Positions 22,283-32,868 of a stretch of DNA of 64,000 nt are shown here, piece by piece. Under the pieces are notes generated by a model. It was not told the origin of the DNA and searched no databases. It saw only the letters and a list, made by a program, of their open reading frames with translations. The stretch covers positions 93,331,052 through 93,395,051 of the forward strand of contig CM065297.1 in assembly GCA_032871835.1 (NCBI GenBank), written 5' to 3'. Origin of the DNA: Dipteronia dyeriana (lineage: Eukaryota > Streptophyta > Magnoliopsida > Sapindales > Sapindaceae). Position 1 is the stretch's first letter. Every line of letters starts with the position of its first letter. A program made the translations under genes and the position numbers.

Positions 22283-23035
22283 TCATCCCACGGGTGTGAT
22301 TAAGTCCCCAATTAACCCATATAGCGGGGTAGTGCAGCTATTGTAACACCACTGTTTCAAGTTTAGCTTTTCCAAGGTATCTTTAAACAGGACGCCAACG
22401 CTGCTGCCTGTGTCGACGAGCACACGGCGTACCATGTAGTTGGCAATCTGTATCGTGATCACCATGGGGTAATCATGCGGCTGCACGGTGTTGTAGACAT
22501 CTGCTTCGGTAAAAATGATCTGTGACAACTGAGAGGGGTTGGTCGGTCTTTGGTCGACCTTAAAAATATCCCGCCCTTTGTCCGTAAGAGGGACTTTCCT
22601 CATATGGTTTTTTCTGAAACTATTGGAAGTACCGGTCAGAGTAGGCCCCCCGCTGATGGTATGTATTATCTGAACCTGTTGCATTAGGTCCGCATGCTCC
22701 CCCTTTCTTTTCTCTGCATGATCTCGGATCTCGGCTTGTACTTCCCTTCCAGTCTGAATGTTCTCCCTGGCTTGCTGTAAGAAATCCACAAGACATCCTC
22801 CTCTTATCAAAGCCTCGATCTGATTCCGCAGGTTGTAGCATTCTGAAGTGTTGTGCTTCATGTCCTCGTGAAAGTCACGATATTTATAGCGATTTCTCTT
22901 ATCGACCGGGGCTTTCATGGGAGCGAGCTTATGTAGCAAACCCTTGTCCCGAATGGCGAGATAGACTGTTTCACGGGACGTATTTAAGGGAGTGTAATGA
23001 TCGTACCCCCTCTCATCGCGAGCTATTGGGGTCAC
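22283..23035 (-). pseudogene. Gag C-terminus and protease of the Tat element
   Basis: The ORF carries a zinc-knuckle-like segment (YRDFHEDMKHNTSECYNL, about residues 52-69), in which the usual first Cys is replaced by Arg or Asp, then a linker. The protease active site is RRVLVDTGSSVGVLF (about residues 208-222), an intact D-T-G-S-S. It continues out of the gag frame through a stop near 23040. Confidence 0.8.
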
Positions 23036-23056
23036 TGTCCTGGGAGGTAGTAAAGC

Positions 23057-23842
23057 TTAAGGAGGAGTTCGTTTTTCTGGATACCTTTCCGATTTGGGTT
23101 GAGATCGAGGGAAGTGGAATGTTGATTTATTATTTGGTTTGTTCTGGCTTTTCTGAGCTTGCTCGGGTCTGGGAGTTTCCTTCTTTTGTCGCTTTACGGC
23201 TCTCATGTCATCGTGTTCCATCTTGACCTTGAGCTGTTCGTCGACCTTTATCTGCTCTAGAGCCCGATCATAGGCTTCTTGGTAGGTTTTCGGAGGTTTC
23301 TTGGAAAAAAACCGGAAAAGCTTTCCCGCCCACAGGTTCCTTTTAAAGTTGGTAAGGGTTTCTTTCTCAGTTAAGACCCCCATCTAGATGACCTCCTTAT
23401 GAAAACGCTCGACAAAAGCCCGAAGGGTTTCCCCTATCTCCTAGATCACATATTGTAGATGGATTGGGTCCTTCAATCGGGACTTAACTCCCCGGAATTG
23501 TGAGCATAAATCGGTTGATAGCTTGGTGAAGGAATTCACACTACCAGCAGGTAGTTTCATAAACCAGATTTTAGCGTAATCCGTGAGTGTCGTGGGGAAC
23601 ATTTGACATATAGCGGCCCTGGTCGTATTCTCGACCTCCATCTGTTAAACGAAGCTCTCTAAGTGGCTCAGGGGATCCTCAGTCTCGGAGAATCTGTCAG
23701 TTGGCATTTTGAACTTAAACGGGAGCTCCGCCTCCCGGATCCTTCTAGTGAAAGGAGCATTCATTTCACTTAGATGATCTTTCTTGTCCTCTTTGTACTT
23801 TCCCTTCTTCATCAATTGGACCTCCTTCTGAAGCTCTGCCAA
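23057..23842 (-). pseudogene. Gag of the Tat element, split into three ORFs
   Basis: Three minus-strand ORFs (23842-23645, 23641-23441, 23383-23057) together make one Gag: AELPFKFKMPTDRFSETEDP, then MFPTTLTDYAKIWFMKLP and FTKLSTDLCSQFRG, then FKRNLWAGKLFRFFSKKPP and a Lys/Gln-rich basic tail. Stops separate the pieces. The downstream zinc-knuckle region is in the next ORF. The leader between 23850 and 24550 shows no clear domain. Confidence 0.75.
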
Positions 23843-24550
23843 CTGGTCCTTTAGGCATTTGCTTTCGGATTTCCTTAAGTTGATCTCAGTTTCCTCTCCA
23901 TCGAACCCTTCTGATGAACTGGCGACCTCTACCCGGTTTCTTCTGAGGAGGAGGTCTGTTCAGGGGCTTTACTGACTTTCTTCTTCCCTATTTTGGGCTT
24001 CCCTCCTTGAATTCGTTGGGTGGAGAAACTCTCTCCGCTCTCAGAGAGGGACGTTCGCCGTGGATTTGACTTGCCTTGGTTGGTAGCGTGACAAAGCTTC
24101 GGGAACGGGGGGCATGGGACCTAACCTATCCCTGATCGAGGTTGGGAGTCCCGTTCTATTACAAGCTGGTTCCTGATGAGTAGGTCCCAGGTGATCAAAT
24201 ACGGGTTGCCTAGCCACGGGCCTGCTTGACTCCCCCTGATTGCAAAGGTCTGCTTACTAGATAGTAATACCCTCAGCGAGCAGTCGAAGGCGGATGTTTT
24301 TCTACATAGGCCGCCGCTTGTTGGTCAAGCTTGACTTGATTTCCCAGAGGGGGATCCAGAGCCCGCACACTGACTAGTTGGGTTGGAACCTAGCTATGGA
24401 GCCCAGATTTCCTCCATTTCTTCAGGACCTTTCATATTGACGTAGTATAAGGTTGTCCTGATGCGCCCGACTGTCCTTGCGAGGAGCGGAGCCTCATGAT
24501 TCTTGTAAAATAACAAACTTTTGAATATAAAGATGGTGGTGTGAGAGTTT

Positions 24551-24571
24551 CCCCCAGACTGCGCCAAAAAG
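24551..24571 (-). other. Primer-binding site of the second Tat element
   Basis: Directly inside the 5' LTR the minus strand reads TTTTTGGCGCAGTCTGGGGG, resembling the TGGCGCC-type primer site of Tat elements with one substitution (GCGCA for GCGCC). Confidence 0.7.
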
Positions 24572-25240
24572 TGTTAACAGGAAATTTGCTTAGGATGAGA
24601 AATTCCTACTAACACCCTCGAGACCACTACTACGAAAGTGGTGGCCGGGGTCGGTACCGTTGATACCTGACCTGTTTTAGAGGTAAACGAGAGGCTGGAT
24701 TGCAACGATACAAATGGGATCTTTTAATGATTACTTGCTTCTATATACATATCACTCTCTCATATGCTCACAGTCTCTCTAGGATCTAGGAAGGTGGCAA
24801 CTTTATGCTTGTCGAAAAGTGGAAATGAAGGTGGTCGTGTTCTGAACACAGAATTTAGACCTTCCCCTTTTCTTTTCTTTTCTTTTCTTCTATCTGTCGT
24901 TCTTCTTCTGTTTTTCTTCTTCTACTACTTCTACTTCTTCTTTTTTTCATATCTATCTATTCTGTGTCATGCTTGGCCCTATTTATATCTGGTCTAAGTC
25001 GGTTTGAATTCGCTGATATCCCGCCACAATCCTACGAATCCGTATTCTCCTTATCGGGCGGGATCCTTCAAAACTATCAGAAAGCAAGCTAGATAGGATT
25101 GAGTCGGGCTGGCCTTCCCCGCTCCTATGGGGTAGCTTTATGGTCTACCCAGGTTTCATGAACGTCGATTATGAGTTTTGACTTATGCCTTGAAAGTGGA
25201 AAATTTCTCGTTGACCCCTGACCAAATTTTACTATTAACC
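24572..25240 (-). mobile_element. 5' LTR of the second Tat element (right copy, 669 bp, internally rearranged)
   Basis: Aligns to the left LTR from its start (TGTTAACAGG against TGTTAACGAG) to about 25058 and again from about 25103 to 25240. About 630 bp present in the left LTR (16845-17480) are missing. The junction holds about 24 bp (25065-25090, CAAAACTATCAGAAAGCAAGCT) that are the reverse complement of 17458-17482 in the left LTR, so the deletion came with a small inversion. Confidence 0.85.
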
Positions 25241-26126
25241 GTTTTTATACAAATCAAAACTTAATGTCCATCGATATAACCATTACATATGGTATGATCC
25301 TCCACAAATAATTCATAATTAGAGCTAGGTCATAAAGTCCGTTATACATCTCTAATTATATCTTTTCCATTAAGTATCATTGATTCTTTAATGAACAATA
25401 AATCCAAGCTTCCTTTACGGAAGAAAGAGAGCGCTCAAATTATTCAAGCCCCGAATCAACACTTAAGGGAACTACTATCTACTTGTCCCAAGAAGGAGTG
25501 GATTCCATAATTGTATACATACCTAGCTTCTCTGCCACAAGTCAAACCGCGATTCCAACATACGTAGTTATTGACTGGGAATGCAACTCCGATCTCATCC
25601 ATGGTATATCAAAAACCACGATCTAACCTGAAGGAGTCGATAAGGCACTTAAGATTAAGATCACCCATATATAGCCATCATTTATCAATATATATGAATC
25701 TCATTATGTAACGGATTTGGGTGAGAGATTAATATAGATCATGACCCAGTCCTATATGATCACATCATATAAGGTGTCTTCGTTCTCATATCACCATATA
25801 AATAGTCTATGATAAGACTACCGTATATTACGGAATGAACCGTAACTGTAGATTAACCATAAATAAAGTACTCAGCTCTGTTTGCCATAAATGAAGTACT
25901 CAACTCTGTTTGCTACTTACGGACTTTTTAGATTGCTCATCTGAAGCTGAAAACCTATGTATGTATATGACACTCATACACTCAGTTAGAGATTACATCC
26001 GACAATCTTGGATGTTAAGTACACATGATATAAATGTGTAGAGTTATAGAATGAATAAATTACTTCTGTTATTAATGTTCCATTCATATTTATAAATTAT
26101 AAGTTTTAGGGGAATAAACCCCAACA

Positions 26127-26760
26127 CTATACTGCTTCTTACTTGCTAGTTGAGGGGACAAGTTCTATTCCTAAGATTACTATCAACACTACAGTCCCTT
26201 CTGATCAACGGGGTTTGGTTAATATTACCTCGTCTTTGGCTTCTATCGTTGTTATGTCGGATCCTAAGGTTAGATTGCAGATTCCACTTACCAAAGTCTA
26301 AGGTTAAACTTCGTTTTGCTGCCAACTCTTCAACCCCTTTGGTTAGATTGGATACTCTTATTTCTGTAGTGCGGACTATGATTAGTCCTGATTCTATGGC
26401 TTACACAACCTAAGTAGAATTATGTCTTACTGCTAATTGGGCTGCTCATGTTGATGCAGAAAGGAATGATTTAGAAAGTATCATTCAAGTCATCTATCTC
26501 TCTAACGATTATCTCTGACAGTGTTGTTCGATATCCGCTGGTCTTGATAGATTGGTTAATTAGTTTAGTTCATATTTCTTTATCTTCGGTTGAGGCATGC
26601 ATGCTTATTTAGATTAATGTTTTGTGGCCTTTGCTCCCTGCTGCTTCCGATTTTCTTTTCTCTATATTGTTCTCCCTTTCATTTTGGTTTCAATATATTA
26701 TCATATGTAATGTTTTTCCCTTTTAATCGGTCCGATTATAAAAATAAATAAATAACCTTA
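26127..26760 (+). mobile_element. L1-type LINE ORF1 remnant, part 2, and 3' end
   Basis: Resumes the frame broken at 15376: LLVEGTSSIPKITI, DQRGLVNITSSLASIVVMSD. It continues with short ORF fragments to a T-rich 3' UTR (from about 26545) and an A-rich tail (AAAAATAAATAAATAA near 26740-26755). No endonuclease or RT is present between ORF1 and the tail, so ORF2 was deleted or this is an ORF1-only derivative. Confidence 0.65.
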
Positions 26761-26764
26761 ATAT

Positions 26765-27690
26765 ATTTTATATACTTGATTCATCATTTGGTTTGGGCTT
26801 ACGAAGCAGTTCGTAAAATATGGGCCATAAATCTGCTCATAAACTTTTCTGTGCTTCTGTGCATGACGTACTCGTTGACCATTGCATGAAAGATAGAATA
26901 TGGTGACAATTCATAGATACATATTTAATTTTTTAAGAAACTTTATATTATTAAAGATAGAATTTGTTCGTTCAAATCTTTTTATCTGAAATCAAAGATA
27001 TGCTGATATGATCCCTTCAAATCAAAGAAATTTTTTTTAAAAAAAAGTGAACGAATTAGATACTATTTCCTATTAACAACTTATTCTACTTCATAATTGT
27101 TTCTGCATTCTTTATTTTATTTTATTTTAATTATTTGTTAGTTGAAGTGATCATATGTGGTGCCTCCATCTCCCTGTCTCTTCTTGCTAATGCATCCTGT
27201 TGAATTCATTCCAGAGATTCTATTTTCATGGTTTTGTGACATGTATTCTAAGGACATACCCTATATATATTTAAAGAAGACTCCTACAGTTAAATTCTTA
27301 TTTAAAAATATTATTATTTTAATATATGATCCGATATATGAAGACTGAGGGATGAGTGATTCTGATCACCCAAAATGAAGAAGTGTTGAGGTATGAGGAT
27401 CTTTATAATTTTATAATTCAAATAATACTTTTGAAACATTGTATATGTAATGCTATTATAATTTAATAATTAGACAAACCAATGAGATAGAATGAAAATG
27501 CATGATAGGCTTGATTAGATAGGCTTTAATTTATTCTCTCTGATCATGTATATATGTAAACAAGGAGTGGGAGGGGCCGACTCTGCTGAGTAATGAGTAC
27601 ACCTTCCACCTAAAAAGTTAACCCTATAACTGAAAATTAATGTTTAATATCAATGGTGGCCTTCTGAAGATACTTAGAGCCTCCCATGTT
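26765..27690. other. Intergenic DNA upstream of the AAP gene
   Basis: AT-rich sequence. No gene or clear repeat is visible, apart from a short T8/A8 inverted run near 27029-27045. It includes the distal promoter of the permease gene. Confidence 0.6.
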
Positions 27691-27695
27691 TTCCT

Positions 27696-27702
27696 TATAT
27701 AG
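27696..27702 (+). promoter_or_regulatory. Putative TATA box of the AAP gene
   Basis: TATATAG lies 148 bp before the ATG, in CCTTATATAGCTATTACA. The spacing fits a short 5' UTR starting at about 27725-27730. Position-based inference only. Confidence 0.5.
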
Positions 27703-27849
27703 CTATTACATGTTTATGCATTTTAGAGTTAAACCAAACTTTGGAGAGACTGCATCTTCTAAACAACAGTATTAGCGTCTCTTCAATAGTTTTTTCTTTC
27801 CTTGTCTAATCGGTTGTATTTTATTACTAGTTCAACAACAAAGCTGAGG

Positions 27850-30367
27850 ATGCAGGTAAGTTATAGTTGAAAACTCAGGACTTAATTTGTTAGAGCTTAA
27901 ATACTATTGTTCAATTTTGACCATTTAACCTCACTTTTCTCCTCACAAATTGATCCCCTTTTTAAAGGTGGGTGGCCAGATTGGCATAAAGAGCCACAAC
28001 AATCAAGTTGATCATGTGCTTCCACCACAAAGTACTATTGAGTCCAAATATTTCGATGACGATGGTCGTCCAAAACGTACCGGTGAATAGCTAAACTCTT
28101 TTACTATATATATAAGTCATGAGATGATGTCATTAGTGTTAATAATTTAAACGTGCAGGGACGGTATTGACAACAAGTGCACATATAATAACAGCAGTGA
28201 TAGGGTCTGGAGTGCTTTCATTGGCATGGGCAATAGCTCAGCTCGGATGGATTGGTGGTCTATGTGTGATGCTCATGTTTGCGTTTGTCAATTACTATTC
28301 TGCTTCTCTTATGGCCGACTGCTATAGGTCTTCTCATGGCAACAGAAACTACACTTACATGGATGCTGTTCGATCCAATCTTGGTACACATATTTTCTCT
28401 CATCAGCTTAGTTTAGTTTGGTTTCCAATGTATTTCACATGATCAATATTTACATTTACCTGCAGGAGGAGTTAGGGTCAAGATTTGTGGGTTGTTTCAA
28501 TACCTAAATCTTTTTGGCATTGCCATTGGCTACACCATTGCAACTTCTATCAGCATGATGTGAGTAGTTTAGTACTCTTGAATCTACTCTAACTTTTTAT
28601 TCATTCATTTACTTATGGCTTAATTGCAATAACATACTCCAAAGTTTTGCAATAAGATACGAATATTCTACTTTCACATTTATTACAGAAACATATCATT
28701 GACAGGTTTGACTGTCGTTGAAATTGACAGGGCGATCCACCGGTCAAATTGTTTTCACAAGAGTGGAAGGAAAAAGCCATGTCACACTTCCGGGAACCCA
28801 TATACGATAATGTTCGGTGTAATTGAAATATTCCTATCTCAGATTCCAGGGCTTGATCAACTATGGTGGCTTTCAGTTGTTGCTGCAATCATGTCTTTTA
28901 CTTACTCTACAATTGGTCTTGGCTTTGCATTTCTCAAAATTGCAGGTATTTATGTGTAAGATCTCTCTTGAATACATTTTAAATTGTTCCAACTAGAAAG
29001 AAACTTATTGCTAATTATAATTTTGGTTTGATTATTACTAGAAAGTGGAATAGTGAAGGGTAGTCTGACGGGAATAAGTGTGGGAAGTGTAACTCAAACT
29101 GAAAAGATATGGAGGAGCTTTCAAGCTATTGGTAACATAGCTTTTTCTTATTCTTACTCCTTCATCCTCATAGAAATTCAGGTATTTTTTTGTTCTTTTA
29201 CAACCCATAAACAAACCTTAAATTTTTATATACATACTTGAACAATATTAGGTTGGAAAACTTGACTTCTATCAAAATATATATAACTGAATGTATTTGA
29301 CTTTCTAAAAAAAAAAAAAAAAAAAAGTATCTTGACACTTTATTTCTCAAGTTGCAACAGTTTTTTATTTACGATAAATTGCACAAACACCCCTGACATT
29401 AGATATAACTGCATGCATATGGAACGTTTGCTTGAAGTTACACATACCTCCTCTGCTATTTATTATTCACCGTCTTGATTCTTAAACTGATAACTTTAAA
29501 TAGTGAATAACAAACGGCAGGGGAGATTTGTAAAATTTTGAGCAAGAGTTCCATGTGTACCATTAGGACTAATGTCTAGCCGTGGAATGTTTGTGCAAGT
29601 TGCTCAATCTTCTAATTAAGGTTATGAAGCACATGTACATACAATGATACAGAGCTATTTTTGAATTTGAAGTGATTCTATTTGCAATATTGCTTGTTTG
29701 ATCACAGGACACAATCAAATCCCCACCACCATCAGAAGCAACAGTAATGAAAAGAGCCAACCTAATAAGTAGTATAATAACCACATCATTTTACATGCTT
29801 TGTGGTTGCATGGGCTATGCAGCTGTTGGAGACTTGGCTCCTGGAAACCTCCTCACAGGATTTGCCTTCTATGACCCCTTTTGGTTACTCGATATCGCCA
29901 ACATTGCCGTTGTAATCCACCTCCTAGGAGCTTACCAAGTCTATTGCCAACCAATTTTCTCCTTCATTGAAAAACTAGCATCAAAACATTATCCACAAAG
30001 CAGATTCATAACCAGGGAAATTAACCTCCAAATCCCAGGTTTCCAGCCTTGTTACAAAATGAACCTCTTTCGGCTTGTCTGGCGAACAGTTTTCGTGTTT
30101 GCAACCACTATAGTTGCAATGCTGGTGCCTTTGTTCAATGATGTTCTTGGAATTCTTGGTGCACTGATTTTTTGGCCATTGGTTGTTTATTTTCCTATTG
30201 AGATGCACATTGCACAGAGAAAGATTCCCAAGTGGAGCACCAAATGGGTGTGTAGCCGATTGTTGAGTGTTTTCTGCCTCATGATTTCTATTGTGGCCGG
30301 AATTGGCTCTGTTGCTGGTGTAACACTTGACCTTAAAGCCTTTCAACCATTTAAGATAACATACTAA
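27850..30367 (+). CDS. AAP: Amino acid permease (AAP family), seven exons
   Basis: Proton-coupled amino acid importer of the AAAP/ATF family in the plasma membrane. The exons are 27850-27855, 27968-28082, 28159-28383, 28466-28559, 28731-28945, 29042-29181 and 29708-30367. Every intron is GT-AG and the frame is open throughout (1455 nt, 484 residues), the usual AAP length. A cytosolic tail (1-40) leads into the first conserved helix box ([17 protein letters not shown], about 55-71). Later marks are [93 protein letters not shown] and [12 protein letters not shown]. About 11 membrane helices are expected. The tiny first exon codes for only Met-Gln. By resemblance it is nearer the AAP2/3/4 group; the exact orthologue cannot be fixed by eye. 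Confidence 0.95.
29312..29329. repeat. Poly(A) run in AAP intron 6
   Basis: About 18 A in the largest intron (29182-29707). The following 29370-29600 stretch is diffuse AT-rich DNA with no gene; it might be an old retroposon tail. Confidence 0.6.
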
Positions 30368-30650
30368 TTATTATGAAATCAATGTAATTTGGTTGGATTT
30401 GATTGTAATTTTGAAATTATTTCCTTATTTTTGTGTTTCTCTACGCTTATATATATTAGCTCTTTTGTGGGTACGAACCTGCATAACTGGCAACATCTCT
30501 TGTCATTGTATAAGAGGTTTTGAGTTTAAGTCCCACTCACAATAGAATTGGGAGACGTTGGTTTATATATACTATAATTAAAAAGATGAGCACTTGAACT
30601 GAGAATAAAATTTTCAACTTTTAATTCATATTCTTTATGCTATCTAGTTA
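30368..30650. other. AAP 3' flank with possible SINE
   Basis: After the AAP stop comes a likely 3' UTR. At about 30473-30560 a segment has a box-B-like GGTTTTGAGTTTAAGTCCC and an upstream box-A-like ACTGGCAAC, as in tRNA-derived SINEs. No tail or target duplication was confirmed. Confidence 0.35.
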
Positions 30651-30659
30651 TTCTTTTAA
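30651..30659. repeat. 9-bp target duplication, left copy
   Basis: TTCTTTTAA, identical to 32455-32463. Confidence 0.9.
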
Positions 30660-32241
30660 GGGATTTTATCGTTTTAATCTCTAAGTATTGGTGAAATTTC
30701 AACTTTTTAAGCGTGTTTGGTTTTTTAGGACTTTTGGTCCCCCACTTTTCATAAATACATCAATTTGGTTTATCTGTTGATCAACTGTCAGTCAAATTTA
30801 ACAGTTGTAGGGATAGTTTTGTCTTTACATCAAAAACATGGCATGTGTAAAAAAAGTATAAAAAATCATTATTTTATTTATCATAAAATAAAAGAAAAAA
30901 AATAAAAAGAAAAAAGAGAATTAAATATTTATATTTATAATTAGAATTTTAAAAAACCTAAAATTCCATAAAAATGGTGGAGATCCATCCTCTTCTTCAT
31001 CGAAATTCCAGAAACCAATTTCTAAACAATTTAAAAAATCCAGACACCAATTTCTCAACAAAAAAAAAAAAAAAATCCAAGAAACCATTCATTCAATTTT
31101 AACTACAAAAATTCCAGATTTTTTTAATATCATCTGCTCTCACTTCATTGTTCATCCTCCAAAATCCAATATATTTTTTTATCATTATCAAACATAATCA
31201 TCAAGCCACAAACAAAATAAAAATCGGAAATAAAAATCCTCAACCGATTTTTTTTTCTTACACTTTCTCGGTCTCCAAATACGATCAAAAATTCTTCAAT
31301 AAAATCCCACAAATAAAAACCAGAAATTAATTGCACAAATTAATTCCACAAACAAAAACCACAAATTAATTCCACAATCTTAAGAACAATATCTCTATAA
31401 AACCCACTTACTCTCTGTACACAAATATATATGATAATTGTATAATTAAATATTGAAAAAAAAACTAGGATAACAATTTTTGAAAATAAGAAGTTCATCA
31501 CTCAAATCCAGCATTGAAATCTTCTCAAACCCAAACCAAAAATCCTAGTCTCTCTGTCTCCTCATTGGTGGCCACCCCAAAACACCCCGTGAGGAGATCA
31601 GAACCAAACTCGCCGACTGAATTGAACCCACACCAAACGAGGAGGATGATGAGAGTGAGAGAGGAACACAATCGAACCCAGATTGAACCTGTTGGTGTCA
31701 CTCTTCCGGTCGTCATTGCCCCTTTTGGTCGACGTTTTTGTCATCGTTGCTTTTGGTTTGAACTTGTTCAAGTTTGAATGCCAATCGGTGGTGGGAGGGG
31801 CAATCGGGATTGATTTCGTGGAGTGGTTTTGATGGGTTAGGATGTTTGGGTAATTTATGTAGTGATGTGTTGATGATGAATTGATGATGTTGTTGATGAG
31901 ATGAATGGGTTTGGAGAGGGTGTTTGGGTGATATGTGTGGTGGTGACGTGGTGTGTTGATGATGATGTTGATGAGGAGATGAATTTAGTTTCATTTCTAG
32001 ATTAAAAAAAAATAGGTACAAATGGTGGTTGGATATTTTTTTTTTTTCAATTTCTTGGTTTTCTTAAATTTTTAATTGTATATATAAATATTTAATTCAG
32101 TTTTTAAATGAAGAAATTAATCCATGGAATTAGATTTTGTTTAAAAAATCTAGATTTTCATATCTCATCAAATGTTTTTTTAATTCTTTTTAATTGTAAT
32201 TATATATTAATTTCATTAAATTAATTTTTATTTGAGCTATT

Positions 32242-32278
<37 letters not shown>

Positions 32279-32454
32279 TTATAAAGGGTAAAATAGTCAA
32301 TTCATATTTTTATCAGGTTTGACTGTCAAAATAGGGTCAAAAAGACCAAATTAATGTATTTATAAAAAATGAGGGATCAAAGGTTCTAATAAAATAAACA
32401 CGTTTAAAAAATTGATCTTTTCCTAAAAGTTTGGGACTAAATTGATAATACACC
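30660..32454. mobile_element. Mutator-like element (MULE), non-autonomous, possible Pack-MULE
   Basis: A 1795-bp element with long, diverged terminal inverted repeats of about 150 bp. The left arm (30660-30830) contains AAGCGTGTTTGG, CATAAATACATCAATTTGGT and AACTGTCAGTCAAA. The inverse of the right arm (32300-32454) contains AAACGTGTTTATT, TATAAATACATTAATTTGGT and TGACAGTCAAACC. A perfect 9-bp duplication, TTCTTTTAA, flanks it. Long TIRs plus a 9-bp duplication are the hallmark of Mutator-like elements. No transposase is present. The core (about 31500-31990) is distinctly GC-richer than the arms and could be captured host sequence. Confidence 0.88.
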
Positions 32455-32463
32455 TTCTTTTAA
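32455..32463. repeat. 9-bp target duplication, right copy
   Basis: TTCTTTTAA, identical to 30651-30659. Confidence 0.9.
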
Positions 32464-32829
32464 ATCAATTAGTTAGCAATTTGCTAATTGCCGTGATATT
32501 CAATTTAGGAAGCTATGTCCGTCAAAGACCATCAACAACTGAAAATAGATATTTCTTAGTTTCATTAATGGATTGTTCCACTGGGAAAGTCTTTGTAATT
32601 GATAAGTCATAAGAGCATCGACAATGGTGAGATCAAAACACAAGACTCATTTGTTTCCATCCTAAAAAATGGGTCTTGTTATTTGGATCCACTTAATTTG
32701 GGTCTCGTTTCCCCACAATATTGGTAAATTGGAAAAGTAAAAGTGGATCCACTTTTTAAACTTTTTTCCAAACAATCATTACTCTTCTTAAAATATTATA
32801 AATATATATATAATTATATAATATTTAAA
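32464..32829. other. Intergenic DNA with a half MITE next to the viral integration
   Basis: At about 32611 the sequence GAGCATCGACAATGG resembles one terminus of Harbinger/hAT-type MITEs, but no matching opposite end is found, so it may have been cut by the viral integration. The last 40 bases before the array are (TA)-rich, a usual site for endogenous caulimovirids. Confidence 0.4.
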
Positions 32830-32868
32830 AAATGGAATCAGAAAATCAATAAAGCTTGTATGTTTGTG
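32830..32868 (+). other. Inverted scrap of viral poly(A)-signal region at the array edge
   Basis: About 40 bases matching the plus-strand leader of copy C at 45475-45515 (AAAAAATGGAAT, AATCAATAAAGCTTGT) are joined to minus-strand movement-protein sequence at a shared TGTTTGTG. Confidence 0.85.

Larger units (their letters stand above)
16320..25240 (-). mobile_element. Ty3/gypsy Tat-lineage retrotransposon with GTTTT target duplication, integrase core deleted
   Basis: The two LTRs lie at 16320-17615 (3' LTR of the minus-strand element) and 24572-25240 (5' LTR). Target duplication GTTTT is at 16315-16319 and 25241-25245. On the minus strand the order is LTR, primer site, gag, protease, RT, RNase H, second RNase H, and the start of integrase. 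Coding sense then flips to a plus-strand extra ORF before the 3' LTR. Two RNase H domains and an opposite-strand extra ORF are Tat-lineage traits. The integrase core is missing: its zinc-binding N-terminal part ends at about 19915, directly against the extra ORF. Numerous stops make it defective. Confidence 0.92.
15377..26126 (-). mobile_element. Solo LTR (about 1.8 kb) split by a Tat element
   Basis: On the minus strand the unit begins TGTTGGGGTTTATTCCCC (right edge 26126) and ends GGCTTACA (left edge 15377), that is TG...CA, with a 5-bp near-perfect target duplication outside. Removing the nested Tat element and one GTTTT copy leaves about 1.82 kb with no coding capacity, no second LTR and no internal domain. 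The simplest reading is a solo LTR left by LTR-LTR recombination; the family is unknown to me. Left part 15377-16319, right part 25246-26126. It is inserted in a LINE ORF1. Confidence 0.75.

Noticed and set aside
28613..28888. Minus-strand ORF inside the permease gene
   Set aside because: Shadow of exon 5 and intron 4 of the permease.
31514..31777. 87-codon ORF inside the Mutator-like element as a host gene
   Set aside because: No recognised domain and no start context; reported only as possible captured sequence.
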